DNA of 22,905 bases from JAZKFR01 sp040386295 (GCA_040386295.1 JAZKFR010000099.1:1-22905); one strand, 5' to 3'. Shown: positions 6,788 through 15,210, counted from the first letter of the stretch. Numbers and translations: made by a program. Notes: generated by a model not told the origin, from the letters alone.

Positions 6788-7906
6788 ATGAAAAAATCTC
6801 TGTCTCCCAGCGGCTTTGCGCAGCCCCCACGCCCAAAACGCTTGCCACTGCCAGTCCGTCGCTCCCTCTTGCTACTCCCTTTGTATGCGCTGCTGGCGTA
6901 TCTGATTTTGGTCGTTTATGCCAGCCTGCACCCCTTTTCTGGCTGGCGTGATCTTGGCTTGTCTGCCTTCGCTTTTCTTGACGCTGGGTGGCCGCGTTAT
7001 TGGACAAAATTCGATTTATTTATCAACGTATTAGTCTATTTTCCGCTGGGCTTCTTACTGGCGCAAACGCTACGCCGCTGGCTTGGTGTCGGCCTCTCCG
7101 TGCTGCTCTCAAGCCTGCTTGCCGCTGCCTTGAGCTTTTGTCTCGAAGCCTTGCAAACTTGGCTGCCCTCACGTGTTCCGTCCAACTTGGATCTCGCTTG
7201 CAATATCGTTGGCGCTGGCTTGGGTAGCTTACTGATGTTGCCTTATGGAGCGCGCTTCTTCTCGCGGCTGGCTGCCGTACAACACCTGCTGCTCAGTTCT
7301 GCGCGCCACGCCGAGTTTGGCTTGGTGCTGCTCGCCCTATGGTTGTTGACCCAATTGTCGCCAGAGAATGTCTTGTTTAGTACTGGCGACGTACGCTATC
7401 TGCTCGGTTTGACGCCAGCCGTATCGTATGCGGCGTCTTCTTTTTTTCTCATTGAAACCTGCATTATCGTTTGCAACACATTGGCGATTGGCTTGATCCT
7501 GCGTCTCTTTTTGACCGAGTGGATTAACCCGTACAAAGCTTTGCTCTCTTTCTTCACCTTGGCTTTGTTGATCCGTACCTTGGCGACTGCGACCTTGGTT
7601 GCGACGCACGATGCTCTGGCTTGGCTAACGCCTGGCGCGCGCTATGGTTTATTGATGGGTGCGGTGCTCTTAGGCTTGCTTTTGCTCTTGCCGTCTGCCG
7701 TCCAGCTCGCGGTAGCTGGGTTGGCGCTGATGGCCGGTACGGTGCTGGTCAATTTGAGTGCGCCGAATCCTTATTCATTGCTGGCTTTGGCCAGTTGGCG
7801 ACAAGGCCATTTTCTTAACTTCAACGGTCTGACCCGTTTGGTCGCGAGTATTTGGCCTTTTTTCGCCCTGCTTTACTTGATGATTTTTGGCCGTACCTCG
7901 TCGTAA
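6788..7906 (+). CDS. VanZ-like family membrane protein
   Basis: This 372-residue polytopic protein has a VanZ-like N-terminal half: a first membrane span at about 28-45, KFDLFINVLVYFPLGFLLA (about 74-92), then a conserved polar motif (EALQTWLPSRVPSNLDLACN) and a Gly-rich span. The SNLDLACNIVGAGLG motif is diagnostic of VanZ/acetobutylicum-type phosphotransbutyrylase-related membrane proteins. The C-terminal half (about 170-372) adds five or six further spans with no motif I recognise. Although named after a teicoplanin-resistance gene, most such proteins have no known role in resistance. It follows the DUF2069 gene by 97 bp on the same strand. Confidence 0.85.
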   Translation: MKKSLSPSGFAQPPRPKRLPLPVRRSLLLLPLYALLAYLILVVYASLHPFSGWRDLGLSAFAFLDAGWPRYWTKFDLFINVLVYFPLGFLLAQTLRRWLGVGLSVLLSSLLAAALSFCLEALQTWLPSRVPSNLDLACNIVGAGLGSLLMLPYGARFFSRLAAVQHLLLSSARHAEFGLVLLALWLLTQLSPENVLFSTGDVRYLLGLTPAVSYAASSFFLIETCIIVCNTLAIGLILRLFLTEWINPYKALLSFFTLALLIRTLATATLVATHDALAWLTPGARYGLLMGAVLLGLLLLLPSAVQLAVAGLALMAGTVLVNLSAPNPYSLLALASWRQGHFLNFNGLTRLVASIWPFFALLYLMIFGRTSS

Positions 7907-7998
7907 AAACCCCGTCAGTGAGAAGCCCGCTTATCGCTGCCTAGGTTTTGATAGAATCGCGCCCTGCTTAATTTATAGACCGATGAAAGGCGAAGCCC

Positions 7999-8634
7999 GT
8001 GCAAATTGTCTGCTTGGATCTTGAAGGCGTTTTGGTTCCTGAAATTTGGATCGAGTTTGCCGAGCGTAGCGGTCTGCCCGCGCTACGTCGTACCACGCGT
8101 GAAGAACCCGATTACGACACGCTGATGCGTTACCGCTTGCGCATTCTGGCGGAGCAAGGTTTGGGCTTGCCTGATATTCAGGCGGTCATTGCGCAAATGT
8201 CGCCTTTGCCTGGCGCGCAAGCATTCCTCGCTAGCCTGCGTGAGCGTTACCAAGTCATCATCTTGTCCGATACCTTCTATGAATTTGCCCATCCTCTGAT
8301 GCGTCAGCTGGCCTGGCCGACCTTGTTCTGCCACCAGCTTGAGGTCGACAGTGCAGGCATGTTGGTCGATTACCGTTTGCGTATGCCAGACCAAAAGCGG
8401 GCAGCGGTAGAGCGCTTTAGGCAACTCAACTTTCAGGTCGTCGCAGCGGGTGATTCGTATAACGATGTGTCCATGCTGAAAGCGGCGCACGGCGGTGTTT
8501 TTTTCCGTCCCTCGCCGAGTATGGCGCTCGAGTTCCCTGAGTTTCCGGTGACGCAAGATTATGTTGCGCTGCGCCAGCAGCTTGATGCTGCCCTCGCGCG
8601 TGAGGTGCAGTCTGCTGCACCTCACTCCGATTGA
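7999..8634 (+). CDS. thrH: ThrH-type phosphoserine phosphatase / homoserine phosphotransferase
   Basis: This 211-residue HAD-superfamily enzyme closely follows Pseudomonas ThrH. It has the N-terminal CLDLEGVLVPEIWIEFA with the nucleophile D7 (motif I, DLE in place of DxD), the motif II segment VIILSDTFYEFAHPLMRQL, and the motif IV AAGDSYNDVSML. ThrH dephosphorylates phosphoserine and can transfer the phosphate to homoserine, which links serine and threonine synthesis. The start is the GTG at 7999, with AAAGG eight bases upstream; the ATG at 7983 is in another frame. A weak -10-like TAGAAT occurs near 7950, but no convincing -35 accompanies it. purU follows immediately, and both genes touch serine/one-carbon metabolism. 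Confidence 0.9.
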   Translation: MQIVCLDLEGVLVPEIWIEFAERSGLPALRRTTREEPDYDTLMRYRLRILAEQGLGLPDIQAVIAQMSPLPGAQAFLASLRERYQVIILSDTFYEFAHPLMRQLAWPTLFCHQLEVDSAGMLVDYRLRMPDQKRAAVERFRQLNFQVVAAGDSYNDVSMLKAAHGGVFFRPSPSMALEFPEFPVTQDYVALRQQLDAALAREVQSAAPHSD

Positions 8635-8645
8635 ATGGGCACGTG

Positions 8646-9518
8646 ATGCACAAGCAACGCGTTTATACGCTTTCAGCCTCTTGCCCAGACCAGGTTGGCA
8701 TCATCGCTCGCGTCGCTGGTTTTATTGCCGAGCATAACGGCTGGATTCTTGAATCGAGCTACCACGCCGAAGCGGCGGGGGCGAGCGAGCTAGCGCGCTA
8801 CTTCATGCGGATTGAACTACGCGCGGATTCCTTGCCTTTTACCTTGGCAGAATTCCGTTCCCGTTTTCAGCCGCTCGCATCTGCTTTGAATATGGATTGG
8901 ACGATCAGCGATTCAGCCAATAAGCGTCGTGTCGTGATGCTTGTCAGCAAGCAAGAGCATTGCCTCTACGACCTGCTGGCGCGCTGGCAGTCGCAAGAGC
9001 TGGATATCGAAATTCCCTGCGTTATCTCAAATCACGAAGACCTGCGTGGGGTCGTCGAGTGGCACGGCATTGCTTTTCACCACGTGCCGGTTTTGCCCGA
9101 GCAGAAAGCCGCTGCGCACGCTGAGATCGAACGTCTTTTTGCCCAGGCTCAAGGCGACACGATGGTGTTAGCGCGCTATATGCAGATTTTGCCTGCCGAT
9201 TTCTGCGCCCGTTATTCTGGACAAATCATCAATATCCACCACTCTTTCTTGCCCAGTTTTATCGGCGCTAAGCCGTATCATCAGGCGTACCAGCGCGGCG
9301 TTAAACTGATCGGTGCCACCTGCCATTACGCCAATGCCGAGCTGGATCAAGGGCCGATCATTGAGCAGGATGTGATTCGTATTGATCATTCCGACTCGGT
9401 CGATGATTTGGTGCGTTACGGCAAAGACATTGAAAAATCAGTTTTGGCGCGCGGTTTGCGCTATCACTTAGAAAATCGAGTCTTAGTCCATGGCAATAAA
9501 ACGGTCGTTTTTCGTTAG
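8646..9518 (+). CDS. purU: Formyltetrahydrofolate deformylase
   Basis: PurU hydrolyses 10-formyl-tetrahydrofolate to formate and tetrahydrofolate. The 290-residue protein has an N-terminal ACT domain (about 1-85, YTLSASCPDQVGIIARVAGF) and a C-terminal formyl transferase-like domain (about 90-290). The latter contains the catalytic Asn/His block INIHHSFLPSFIGAKPYHQA and the Asp in ELDQGPIIEQDV. The start at 8646 gives the normal family N-terminus. A TTG at 8631 that overlaps the thrH stop would add five residues and cannot be excluded; neither has a clear ribosome binding site. It sits directly behind thrH and is probably co-transcribed with it. Confidence 0.93.
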   Translation: MHKQRVYTLSASCPDQVGIIARVAGFIAEHNGWILESSYHAEAAGASELARYFMRIELRADSLPFTLAEFRSRFQPLASALNMDWTISDSANKRRVVMLVSKQEHCLYDLLARWQSQELDIEIPCVISNHEDLRGVVEWHGIAFHHVPVLPEQKAAAHAEIERLFAQAQGDTMVLARYMQILPADFCARYSGQIINIHHSFLPSFIGAKPYHQAYQRGVKLIGATCHYANAELDQGPIIEQDVIRIDHSDSVDDLVRYGKDIEKSVLARGLRYHLENRVLVHGNKTVVFR

Positions 9519-9584
9519 TCCCTGCGTTGATGTGTTGATTCGATTATTTTCTTGTCTGAAGCAAACCGAGTTGAGGAGTGTCTG

Positions 9585-10265
9585 ATGAATGCCGCGTCTG
9601 AAGCCAAGGGTTTAAGTTTGCCGTTGCTGCATAGCCTACCGATGTTCTCAGGCGTGACCGACGCCCAGCTCAGCCAAATCGCGCTCTTTGCGCGCTATCG
9701 CCAAGTGCCGCGCAATACGGTGATCGTGCGCGCGGGGGATCATAGCGATTCTCTTTACGTCATCGTCAGCGGCAGCGTTAAGGTTCTCAACACCGACCTA
9801 GAAGGCCGCGAGGTGATCCTGACCCTGCTCGGGCGCGGCGATTTTTTCGGTGAGATGACGCTGATCGACGGCAGCCCGCGTTCGGCGGATGTCCTCAGCA
9901 CTGAGGCGACCGATCTGCTGATCATTCCGAAGCTAGAGTTTGAGCGCTGCTTAACCGGCAGTTTTGAGCTCTGCCTCAACATCATGAAAGGCCTGGTTCA
10001 GCGCCTGCGCGAGGCGGATGGAAAAATCGAGAGTCTGGCCTTGCTCGATGTCTATGGACGTGTCGCAAAATTGCTGCTCGATTTTTCCGAGCTCGAAAAA
10101 ACGGGGGAACGGGTGATTCGCCGCAAGTTGAGCAAACAAGACATCGCCAAGATGATTGGCTCCTCGCGCGAGATGGTCAGCCGGGTGATGAAAGGGCTTG
10201 AAGAGCGTGGCTACATTCAGGTCAAAAAAGGCATGATCATTCTCAACGATAAAGTGGTGCGTTAA
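9585..10265 (+). CDS. Crp/Fnr-family transcriptional regulator
   Basis: This 226-residue regulator has a cyclic-nucleotide-binding-type beta-roll (about 20-115, including GDHSDSLYVIVSGSVKV and GRGDFFGEMTLIDGSPRSA), a long dimer helix (about 125-160), and a winged helix-turn-helix (181-215, LSKQDIAKMIGSSREMVSRV). R195, E196 and R200 align with the DNA-reading residues R180, E181 and R185 of E. coli CRP, so TGTGA-like half-sites are predicted. There is no N-terminal cysteine cluster as in Fnr. The phosphate-binding GEMTLIDGSPRSA segment resembles cAMP-binding CRP, but the ligand is unproven. I chose the ATG at 9585 because GAGGAG precedes it; a TTG at 9552 would be an extension without a ribosome binding site. 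Confidence 0.9.
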   Translation: MNAASEAKGLSLPLLHSLPMFSGVTDAQLSQIALFARYRQVPRNTVIVRAGDHSDSLYVIVSGSVKVLNTDLEGREVILTLLGRGDFFGEMTLIDGSPRSADVLSTEATDLLIIPKLEFERCLTGSFELCLNIMKGLVQRLREADGKIESLALLDVYGRVAKLLLDFSELEKTGERVIRRKLSKQDIAKMIGSSREMVSRVMKGLEERGYIQVKKGMIILNDKVVR

Positions 10266-10690
10266 GCCTTTGCACGCTGCGTTAAAGCTCGCGCGGCGCG
10301 TTCTACTCACCGTGCCCAGTTGCGTGAGGGGCGTTGGCGCTACAGCAAAATAGCGGATCACGATCCCCTTGCGCTTGGTTTTTAACTGCTAAAGACCTCT
10401 GTACAAGCGACCAGGTGCTCACAGACAGACCTCATTCCCTCTCCCGCCCCTGCCGGGGCACCCTTGTATGCTCTCCCACGAGTGGGCGAGGGGAAGGCAA
10501 GCCTTGGGTGGAGGGGGTTTATGCGGCTAGAGCATCTTGCTTGGGTCGGAGAGAGCAGGGCATGAGCGTGCACAGCCCCAAACTGGGGATCGAGATCGAT
10601 GAGTTTCTGTGTTCTGCTCGCTCACCTGGCAGATTCACACCGGCACAGCATCGACAGAATCTGCTGCCGCCTTAAACCGGATTTAATGTC
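10266..10690. other. Gene-free stretch before ftsK
   Basis: No convincing coding sequence is present in these 425 bases on either strand. It contains a GC-rich imperfect palindrome (10434-10495) and, at 10389-10410, a CTAA followed by AGACCTCTGTACAAGCG, which resembles the sequence at 18844 that I read as a possible insertion-sequence end. I cannot identify the promoter for ftsK within it. Confidence 0.6.
10434..10495. repeat. GC-rich hairpin element (REP-like)
   Basis: The segment has nested inverted repeats. GCCCC (10446-10450) pairs with GGGGC (10455-10459), CTCTCCCAC (10471-10479) pairs with GTGGGCGAG (10482-10490) with one mismatch, and outer pyrimidine-rich and purine-rich arms (TTCCCTCTCCC and GGGCGAGGGGAA) partly pair. 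Such CCCTCTCCC...GGGGAGAGGG elements are often dispersed intergenic repeats in proteobacteria. Only one copy is visible here, so calling it a repeat family is inference. Confidence 0.45.
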
Positions 10691-13021
10691 ATGACCCTGT
10701 TGCGAAAATTAAACGCCACCTTGCCCGATTCGGCCGAAGCGCCGCATCCTCTTCCCGAAAAAATCGCCGTCATTCTGCAAGAATCACGTTGGTTGGCCTG
10801 GGGTGCGCTGGCTGGATTTTTGGCGCTCTCGTTGTGGGGTTATCAGCGCGCTGATCCGGGTTGGTCGCACGCCGTTTATAGCAGCGTCATCCACAATCCA
10901 ATGGGGCGTTCGGGCGCTTGGTTGGCCGATCTCTTGCTCTATTTGCTTGGCGTTTCGGCGTGGTGGTTGGTCGTGCTCTGCCTCGTTGTCGTGTGGTCTG
11001 GCTATCGCCGTTTGGACAGCTTGCGTCGCCCGGATCGACGTCCGTTTTACGTTTCGCTCGGCGGCTTTCTGCTTCTCCTGTTGGCCAGCAGCGCGCTCGA
11101 AGCCTTGCGCTTTTACACGCTTAAAACGCCTTTGCCCTTACTGCCTGGCGGCATGATCGGCAGCGAGCTGGGCGCGTTGGCGGTGGCGTATTTTGGCTAC
11201 ACCGGCGCCACTTTAGGCTTGACCACGCTTTTTCTGCTCAGTTGGAGCATCTTCTCTGGCATGTCCTGGCTGCGCGCGGCAGAGCTGTGCGGTGCTGTGC
11301 TTGAGTCAGCCTATTTCGCCTTGATTGCCCTCCACGAGCGCTGGCAAGATCGCCGTGTCGGGCGCGGTGTGGCGCGTAAACGCGAGGCCGTAGTCGCCGT
11401 CGAAAAACAAAAAGCCGATTTGCAAGAGCCTCTGTTTATCGCCTTGCCTGAGCCTGAAATCAGCGTTTCGAGCAAGGCGGAAAAACGCATTGACCGCGAG
11501 CGCCAGGCGCCGCTATTTCCTGAAGCCGTGGTGGGCGGGTTATTGCCACCGCTCTATTTGCTTGAGCCAGCGGCGGTGCAGACCGATCAAGTCAATGTTG
11601 AAATGCTCGAATTCACCTCACGTCTGATCGAGCGCAAGCTGAGTGATTTTGGCGTCCAAGTCAAAGTCCTGGCGGCCTATCCCGGCCCCGTCATCACGCG
11701 TTACGAGATTGAGCCTGCGGTTGGCGTCAAAGGCGCGCAAATCGTCACCCTAGCTAAAGATTTGGCGCGTGCGCTCTCGCTGGTCTCGGTGCGCGTGGTT
11801 GAGACCGTGCCGGGCAAATCGTGCATGGCGCTTGAACTGCCGAATCCGACCCGGCAAACCGTGTGCCTGTCTGAAATTGTCGCCAGTAACGCCTACCACA
11901 ACATGGCTTCGCCGCTGACCATGACCCTGGGTAAAGACATAGGCGGCCAAGCCATCGTCGCCGATCTGGCCAAAATGCCGCATTTACTCGTCGCTGGCAC
12001 CACCGGTTCGGGTAAATCGGTGGGCATTAACGCGATGATTCTGTCGCTCTTGTACAAATCCGAGCCGGACAAAGTGCGGCTGATTTTGATCGACCCCAAA
12101 ATGCTGGAATTGTCGATTTACGACGATATTCCGCACCTACTGGCGCCGGTCGTGGTGGATATGCAGCAAGCCGCCAACGCCCTATCCTGGTGTGTTGGCG
12201 AAATGGAACGGCGTTATAAGCTGATGTCGGCGATGGGCGTGCGTAATCTGGCCGGCCTTAACAACCGCATCAAAGAAGCCGAAAAAGTCGGTGAAAAACT
12301 GCTCAACCCCCTCTCGCTCACGCCCGAAACGCCAGAGCCACTCGAAAATATGCCGCACGTGGTGGTCATCATCGACGAGCTGGCCGATTTGATGATGGTG
12401 GCCGGCAAAAAAGTAGAGCAGTTGATTGCCCGTCTGGCGCAAAAAGCCCGTGCCTCGGGCATTCATCTGATTCTGGCAACGCAAAGACCGTCTGTTGATG
12501 TGATTACTGGCTTGATTAAAGCCAACATCCCAACGCGTATTTCGTTTCAGGTTTCATCCAAAATCGACTCGCGCACCATCCTCGACCAAATGGGCGCCGA
12601 GGCCTTGCTCGGCCAGGGCGATATGCTCTATCTGCCGCCGGGCACCGGTTATCCCGTGCGTGTGCATGGCGCTTTTGTCACCGACGAAGAAGTGCATCGC
12701 GTCGTCGACTACTTAAAAAAGATTGCCAAACCAGACTATGTGGACGGCATCTTGAGCGGCTCTGGGCTAGACGATGACGCGGAAGAATCCAATACCGCTA
12801 CCTCAGCGGCGCACGACGGCGAGGCTGACGCGCTCTATGATCAAGCGGTCGAAGTCGTGCTGAGCAACCGGCGCGCCTCAATCTCACTCGTGCAGCGCCA
12901 CTTGCGCATCGGCTACAACCGCTCTGCGCGCCTGATCGAAGCGATGGAAAAAGCGGGGCTGGTCTCGGCGATGGATGGCCGTGGCGGGCGCGAAGTGCTG
13001 TCTAGAAAAACCGAGGAATAA
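10691..13021 (+). CDS. ftsK: DNA translocase FtsK
   Basis: FtsK anchors at the division septum and pumps DNA so that chromosome dimers are resolved at dif by XerCD. The 776-residue protein has four N-terminal membrane spans (about 33-51, 78-104, 118-138, 160-189), a short charged linker (about 215-280), the alpha/beta motor domain with Walker A GTTGSGKS at 436-443 and Walker B LILIDPKMLEL, ATP-sensing block DELADLMMV, and a C-terminal winged-helix gamma domain (about 710-776, ASISLVQRHLRIGYNRSARL) that reads KOPS sequences. The short linker is typical of betaproteobacterial FtsK compared with the much longer E. coli protein. lolA follows after 5 bp. Confidence 0.97.
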   Translation: MTLLRKLNATLPDSAEAPHPLPEKIAVILQESRWLAWGALAGFLALSLWGYQRADPGWSHAVYSSVIHNPMGRSGAWLADLLLYLLGVSAWWLVVLCLVVVWSGYRRLDSLRRPDRRPFYVSLGGFLLLLLASSALEALRFYTLKTPLPLLPGGMIGSELGALAVAYFGYTGATLGLTTLFLLSWSIFSGMSWLRAAELCGAVLESAYFALIALHERWQDRRVGRGVARKREAVVAVEKQKADLQEPLFIALPEPEISVSSKAEKRIDRERQAPLFPEAVVGGLLPPLYLLEPAAVQTDQVNVEMLEFTSRLIERKLSDFGVQVKVLAAYPGPVITRYEIEPAVGVKGAQIVTLAKDLARALSLVSVRVVETVPGKSCMALELPNPTRQTVCLSEIVASNAYHNMASPLTMTLGKDIGGQAIVADLAKMPHLLVAGTTGSGKSVGINAMILSLLYKSEPDKVRLILIDPKMLELSIYDDIPHLLAPVVVDMQQAANALSWCVGEMERRYKLMSAMGVRNLAGLNNRIKEAEKVGEKLLNPLSLTPETPEPLENMPHVVVIIDELADLMMVAGKKVEQLIARLAQKARASGIHLILATQRPSVDVITGLIKANIPTRISFQVSSKIDSRTILDQMGAEALLGQGDMLYLPPGTGYPVRVHGAFVTDEEVHRVVDYLKKIAKPDYVDGILSGSGLDDDAEESNTATSAAHDGEADALYDQAVEVVLSNRRASISLVQRHLRIGYNRSARLIEAMEKAGLVSAMDGRGGREVLSRKTEE

Positions 13022-13026
13022 ACCGC

Positions 13027-13713
13027 GTGAACAAAATGCACAAAATGCACAAACTCAAACACCTGGTAAGGCGCTTTTACCTGCGGCGCGTGCTCGTCAG
13101 TACGCTGCTGGCGCTCTCTTTTATCGCTCCAGCGCACGCCGACAGCGTCGAGCAATTACAAGCTTTTCTCGCCACAACGCGCAACGCCCGCGCTGATTTT
13201 GCACAAATCGTCCGCAGCAAAAACGGGCGCGCGCCACAAGCCTCAACGGGCGTCATGATGTTTGAGCGTCCCGGCAAATTTCGTTGGGAAATCAAGCAAC
13301 CCTATCCCCAGCTGCTGGTTGGCGACGGCGCACAAATCTGGATTTACGACCCCGAGCTGCGGCAAGCCACGGTCAAAAAAGCCGACGCCGCGCTGGGTAG
13401 CACCGTACTTGGCCTGCTCGCAGGCAGCAACAAGGTGCGCCTAGACAAAAACTTCGATCTGCGTGATCTCGGCGAACACGACGGCTTCGCCTGGGTAGAA
13501 GCCATTCCCAAAGCTGAGGCGCAAAGCGAAGGCAGCGGCTTTGAATCGATACGTCTAGGCTTCTCGGGTGGGCAACTCAAAGCGATGGAACTGCTCGATC
13601 ATTTTGGTCAGACCACACATCTGCTCTTCGCACGGCTTGAACGCAACACCCGTTTGGCCGACAGTTTATTCCGCTTCACGCCTCCGCCCGGCACCGACGT
13701 CCTGAGCGAATAA
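13027..13713 (+). CDS. lolA: Outer-membrane lipoprotein carrier protein LolA
   Basis: LolA is the periplasmic chaperone that carries lipoproteins from LolCDE to LolB at the outer membrane. The 228-residue precursor has a long basic N-terminus, a hydrophobic core (VLVSTLLALSFIAP) and a signal peptidase site after AHA at about 38. The mature part carries family blocks RADFAQIVRSKNGR, STGVMMFERPGKFRWEIKQP and PQLLVGDGAQIWIYDPELRQ. The GTG at 13027 is chosen because GAGGA lies about 9 nt upstream; ATGs at 13036 and 13045 would shorten the basic region. That N-terminus contains a small in-frame repeat (MHKMHK). It lies 5 bp after ftsK and 3 bp before rarA, so the three genes form one operon. Confidence 0.94.
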   Translation: MNKMHKMHKLKHLVRRFYLRRVLVSTLLALSFIAPAHADSVEQLQAFLATTRNARADFAQIVRSKNGRAPQASTGVMMFERPGKFRWEIKQPYPQLLVGDGAQIWIYDPELRQATVKKADAALGSTVLGLLAGSNKVRLDKNFDLRDLGEHDGFAWVEAIPKAEAQSEGSGFESIRLGFSGGQLKAMELLDHFGQTTHLLFARLERNTRLADSLFRFTPPPGTDVLSE

Positions 13714-13716
13714 AAC

Positions 13717-15090
13717 ATGAGTGGCGATTTATTCTCCGACACAGAAAACGATCAGCCTGCGCTCAGCAGCGCCCCGCTGGCCGAAATCCTACGCCCAGCC
13801 AGCCTTGAACAAGTGATTGGGCAAAGCCATCTGCTCGGCCCGGGCAAACCCCTAAGCCTCGCCTTCGCGGCGCGCAAACTACACTCGCTGATTCTCTGGG
13901 GGCCGCCTGGGGTAGGCAAAACAACGCTAGCGCGTTTGATGGCCGATGCCTTTGATGCGGACTTCATCGCACTTTCCGCCGTCTTCTCCGGCGTCAAAGA
14001 AATTCGTGAAGCCGTCGCGCGCGCCGAAAAAGTCCGCCTCCACCATGGCCGCAACAGCATCCTATTCATCGACGAAATCCACCGTTTTAACAAAGCGCAG
14101 CAAGACGCCTTCTTGCCCTACGTTGAAAACGGCCTATTAACCCTAGTCGGCGCGACGACCGAAAACCCCTCGTTTGAAGTCAATTCGGCCCTGCTTTCGC
14201 GCGCTGCAGTCTATGTACTACACCCGCTCAGCGCAGAAGAAATGGCACAGCTGCTCAAGCGTGCCTGCCAACAAGCTTTGCCCGAGCTGGTTTTCGACGA
14301 ATCCGCGCAAACGCGCCTGATCGGCCTTGCCGACGGCGATGCGCGCCGCCTGATCAACCTACTCGAACAACTCCGCACCGCCGCCCAGACCACGCACACG
14401 CAAGCAATCACCGGCGACTTCGTCGAGCACACCCTGGCGCAAAACTTACGCCGCTTCGACAAAGGCGGCGACGCCTTCTACGAACAAATCTCAGCGCTGC
14501 ACAAATCAGTGCGTGGCTCCAACCCAGACGCCGCGCTCTACTGGTTATGCCGCATGCTCGACGGCGGCGCCGATCCGCGCTNNNNNNNNNNCCTAGCGCG
14601 TCGCATCATTCGCATGGCCTGGGAAGACATCGGCCTAGCCGACCCGCGCGCCCTGCAAATCAGCCTCGATGCCGCGCAAACCTTCGAGCGCCTAGGTTCG
14701 CCCGAAGGCGAGCTAGCGCTTGCCGAAGCCGTGATTTACCTCTCCGTCGCGGCCAAATCAAACGCCGCCTACCTCGCCTACAAAGCCGCCCGCGCCTTCG
14801 TCGCGCAAGACGCCTCACGCCCAGTGCCGAGCCAACTACGCAACGCCCCAACCCGTCTCATGAAAGAACTGGGCTACGGCAAAGGCTACCGCTACGCGCA
14901 CGACGAAACCGAAGCCTACGCCGCCGGCGAAAACTACTTCCCCGACGCCATGCCCCCCGTCGACTGGTATCGCCCCAGCAGCCAAGGCCTAGAAAGCAAA
15001 ATCGCCGAAAAACTGGCACACCTGCGCCAGTTGGACAAAAAATCAATGGGGTCAAAAAAATCAATGGGGTCAGAGTCGGTTGATTTTTAA
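13717..15090 (+). CDS. rarA: Replication-associated recombination protein RarA (MgsA)
   Basis: RarA is a clamp-loader-like AAA+ ATPase that acts at stalled replication forks. It has Walker A GPPGVGKTT at 62-70, Walker B LFIDEIHRF with D119/E120, sensor 1 GATTENPSFEVN, the SRAAVYVL segment, and the RarA-specific tetramerisation half (MLDGGADPR ... LARRIIRMAWEDIGLADPR). Ten N interrupt it between DPR and LARR at codons 289-292. The family normally ends near HLRQLDKK; here 13 more residues, including a duplicated SMGS unit, are contributed by a repeat that enters the 3' end of the gene. The ATG lies 3 bp after the lolA stop. The enzyme should work regardless of the tail. Confidence 0.95.
   Translation: MSGDLFSDTENDQPALSSAPLAEILRPASLEQVIGQSHLLGPGKPLSLAFAARKLHSLILWGPPGVGKTTLARLMADAFDADFIALSAVFSGVKEIREAVARAEKVRLHHGRNSILFIDEIHRFNKAQQDAFLPYVENGLLTLVGATTENPSFEVNSALLSRAAVYVLHPLSAEEMAQLLKRACQQALPELVFDESAQTRLIGLADGDARRLINLLEQLRTAAQTTHTQAITGDFVEHTLAQNLRRFDKGGDAFYEQISALHKSVRGSNPDAALYWLCRMLDGGADPRXXXXLARRIIRMAWEDIGLADPRALQISLDAAQTFERLGSPEGELALAEAVIYLSVAAKSNAAYLAYKAARAFVAQDASRPVPSQLRNAPTRLMKELGYGKGYRYAHDETEAYAAGENYFPDAMPPVDWYRPSSQGLESKIAEKLAHLRQLDKKSMGSKKSMGSESVDF
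14582..14591. other. Assembly gap of 10 N inside rarA
   Basis: Ten undetermined bases separate codon DPR from LARR. RarA proteins normally have a single residue, usually Tyr, at this point (DPxYLARR or DPLYIARR). The flanking bases T at 14581 and C at 14592 would make TAC if only one base were missing. Ten placeholder N exceed one base by nine, so the frame is preserved. The gap length is therefore probably nominal. Confidence 0.9.
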
Positions 15091-15208
15091 TTAAGCCCTG
15101 AAGCGGCGAATAGCAAGCTCCCCAAAATGTGCTCTTCTTGTCTAACCGAAAAAAGTCAGCATGCGCTGTCATGATCAAAATCAATCGAATCTGACCCCAT
15201 TGATTTTT
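15037..15208. repeat. Inverted pair of AATCAATGGGGTCA repeats
   Basis: Two direct copies of an 18-bp unit with core AAATCAATGGGGTCA lie at 15037-15054 and 15055-15072. The second continues into GAGTCGGTTGATTTTT, so AAAATCAA and TTGATTTT form the arms of a hairpin. At 15177-15208 the same element occurs inverted (AAAATCAATCGAATCTGACC then CCATTGATTTTT). About 86 bp of non-coding sequence lie between them. From memory, GGGGTCAGAGTCG units of this kind often flank REP-associated tyrosine transposase genes, but no transposase is present here. The left copy extends into rarA and supplies its last codons. Confidence 0.75.
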
Positions 15209-15210
15209 CC

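Noticed and set aside
8083..8625. Antisense open frame of 180 codons across thrH
   Set aside because: It lies wholly opposite a well-supported ThrH gene and has no recognisable domain.
13029..13050. Short tandem ACAAAATGC repeat at the start of lolA
   Set aside because: Only two copies within the signal peptide region, so probably a minor in-frame duplication with no wider meaning.
14547..15083. Long plus-strand alternative frame in rarA
   Set aside because: Its Arg/Pro-rich translation is typical of an off-frame reading of GC-rich coding sequence, and rarA itself is certain.
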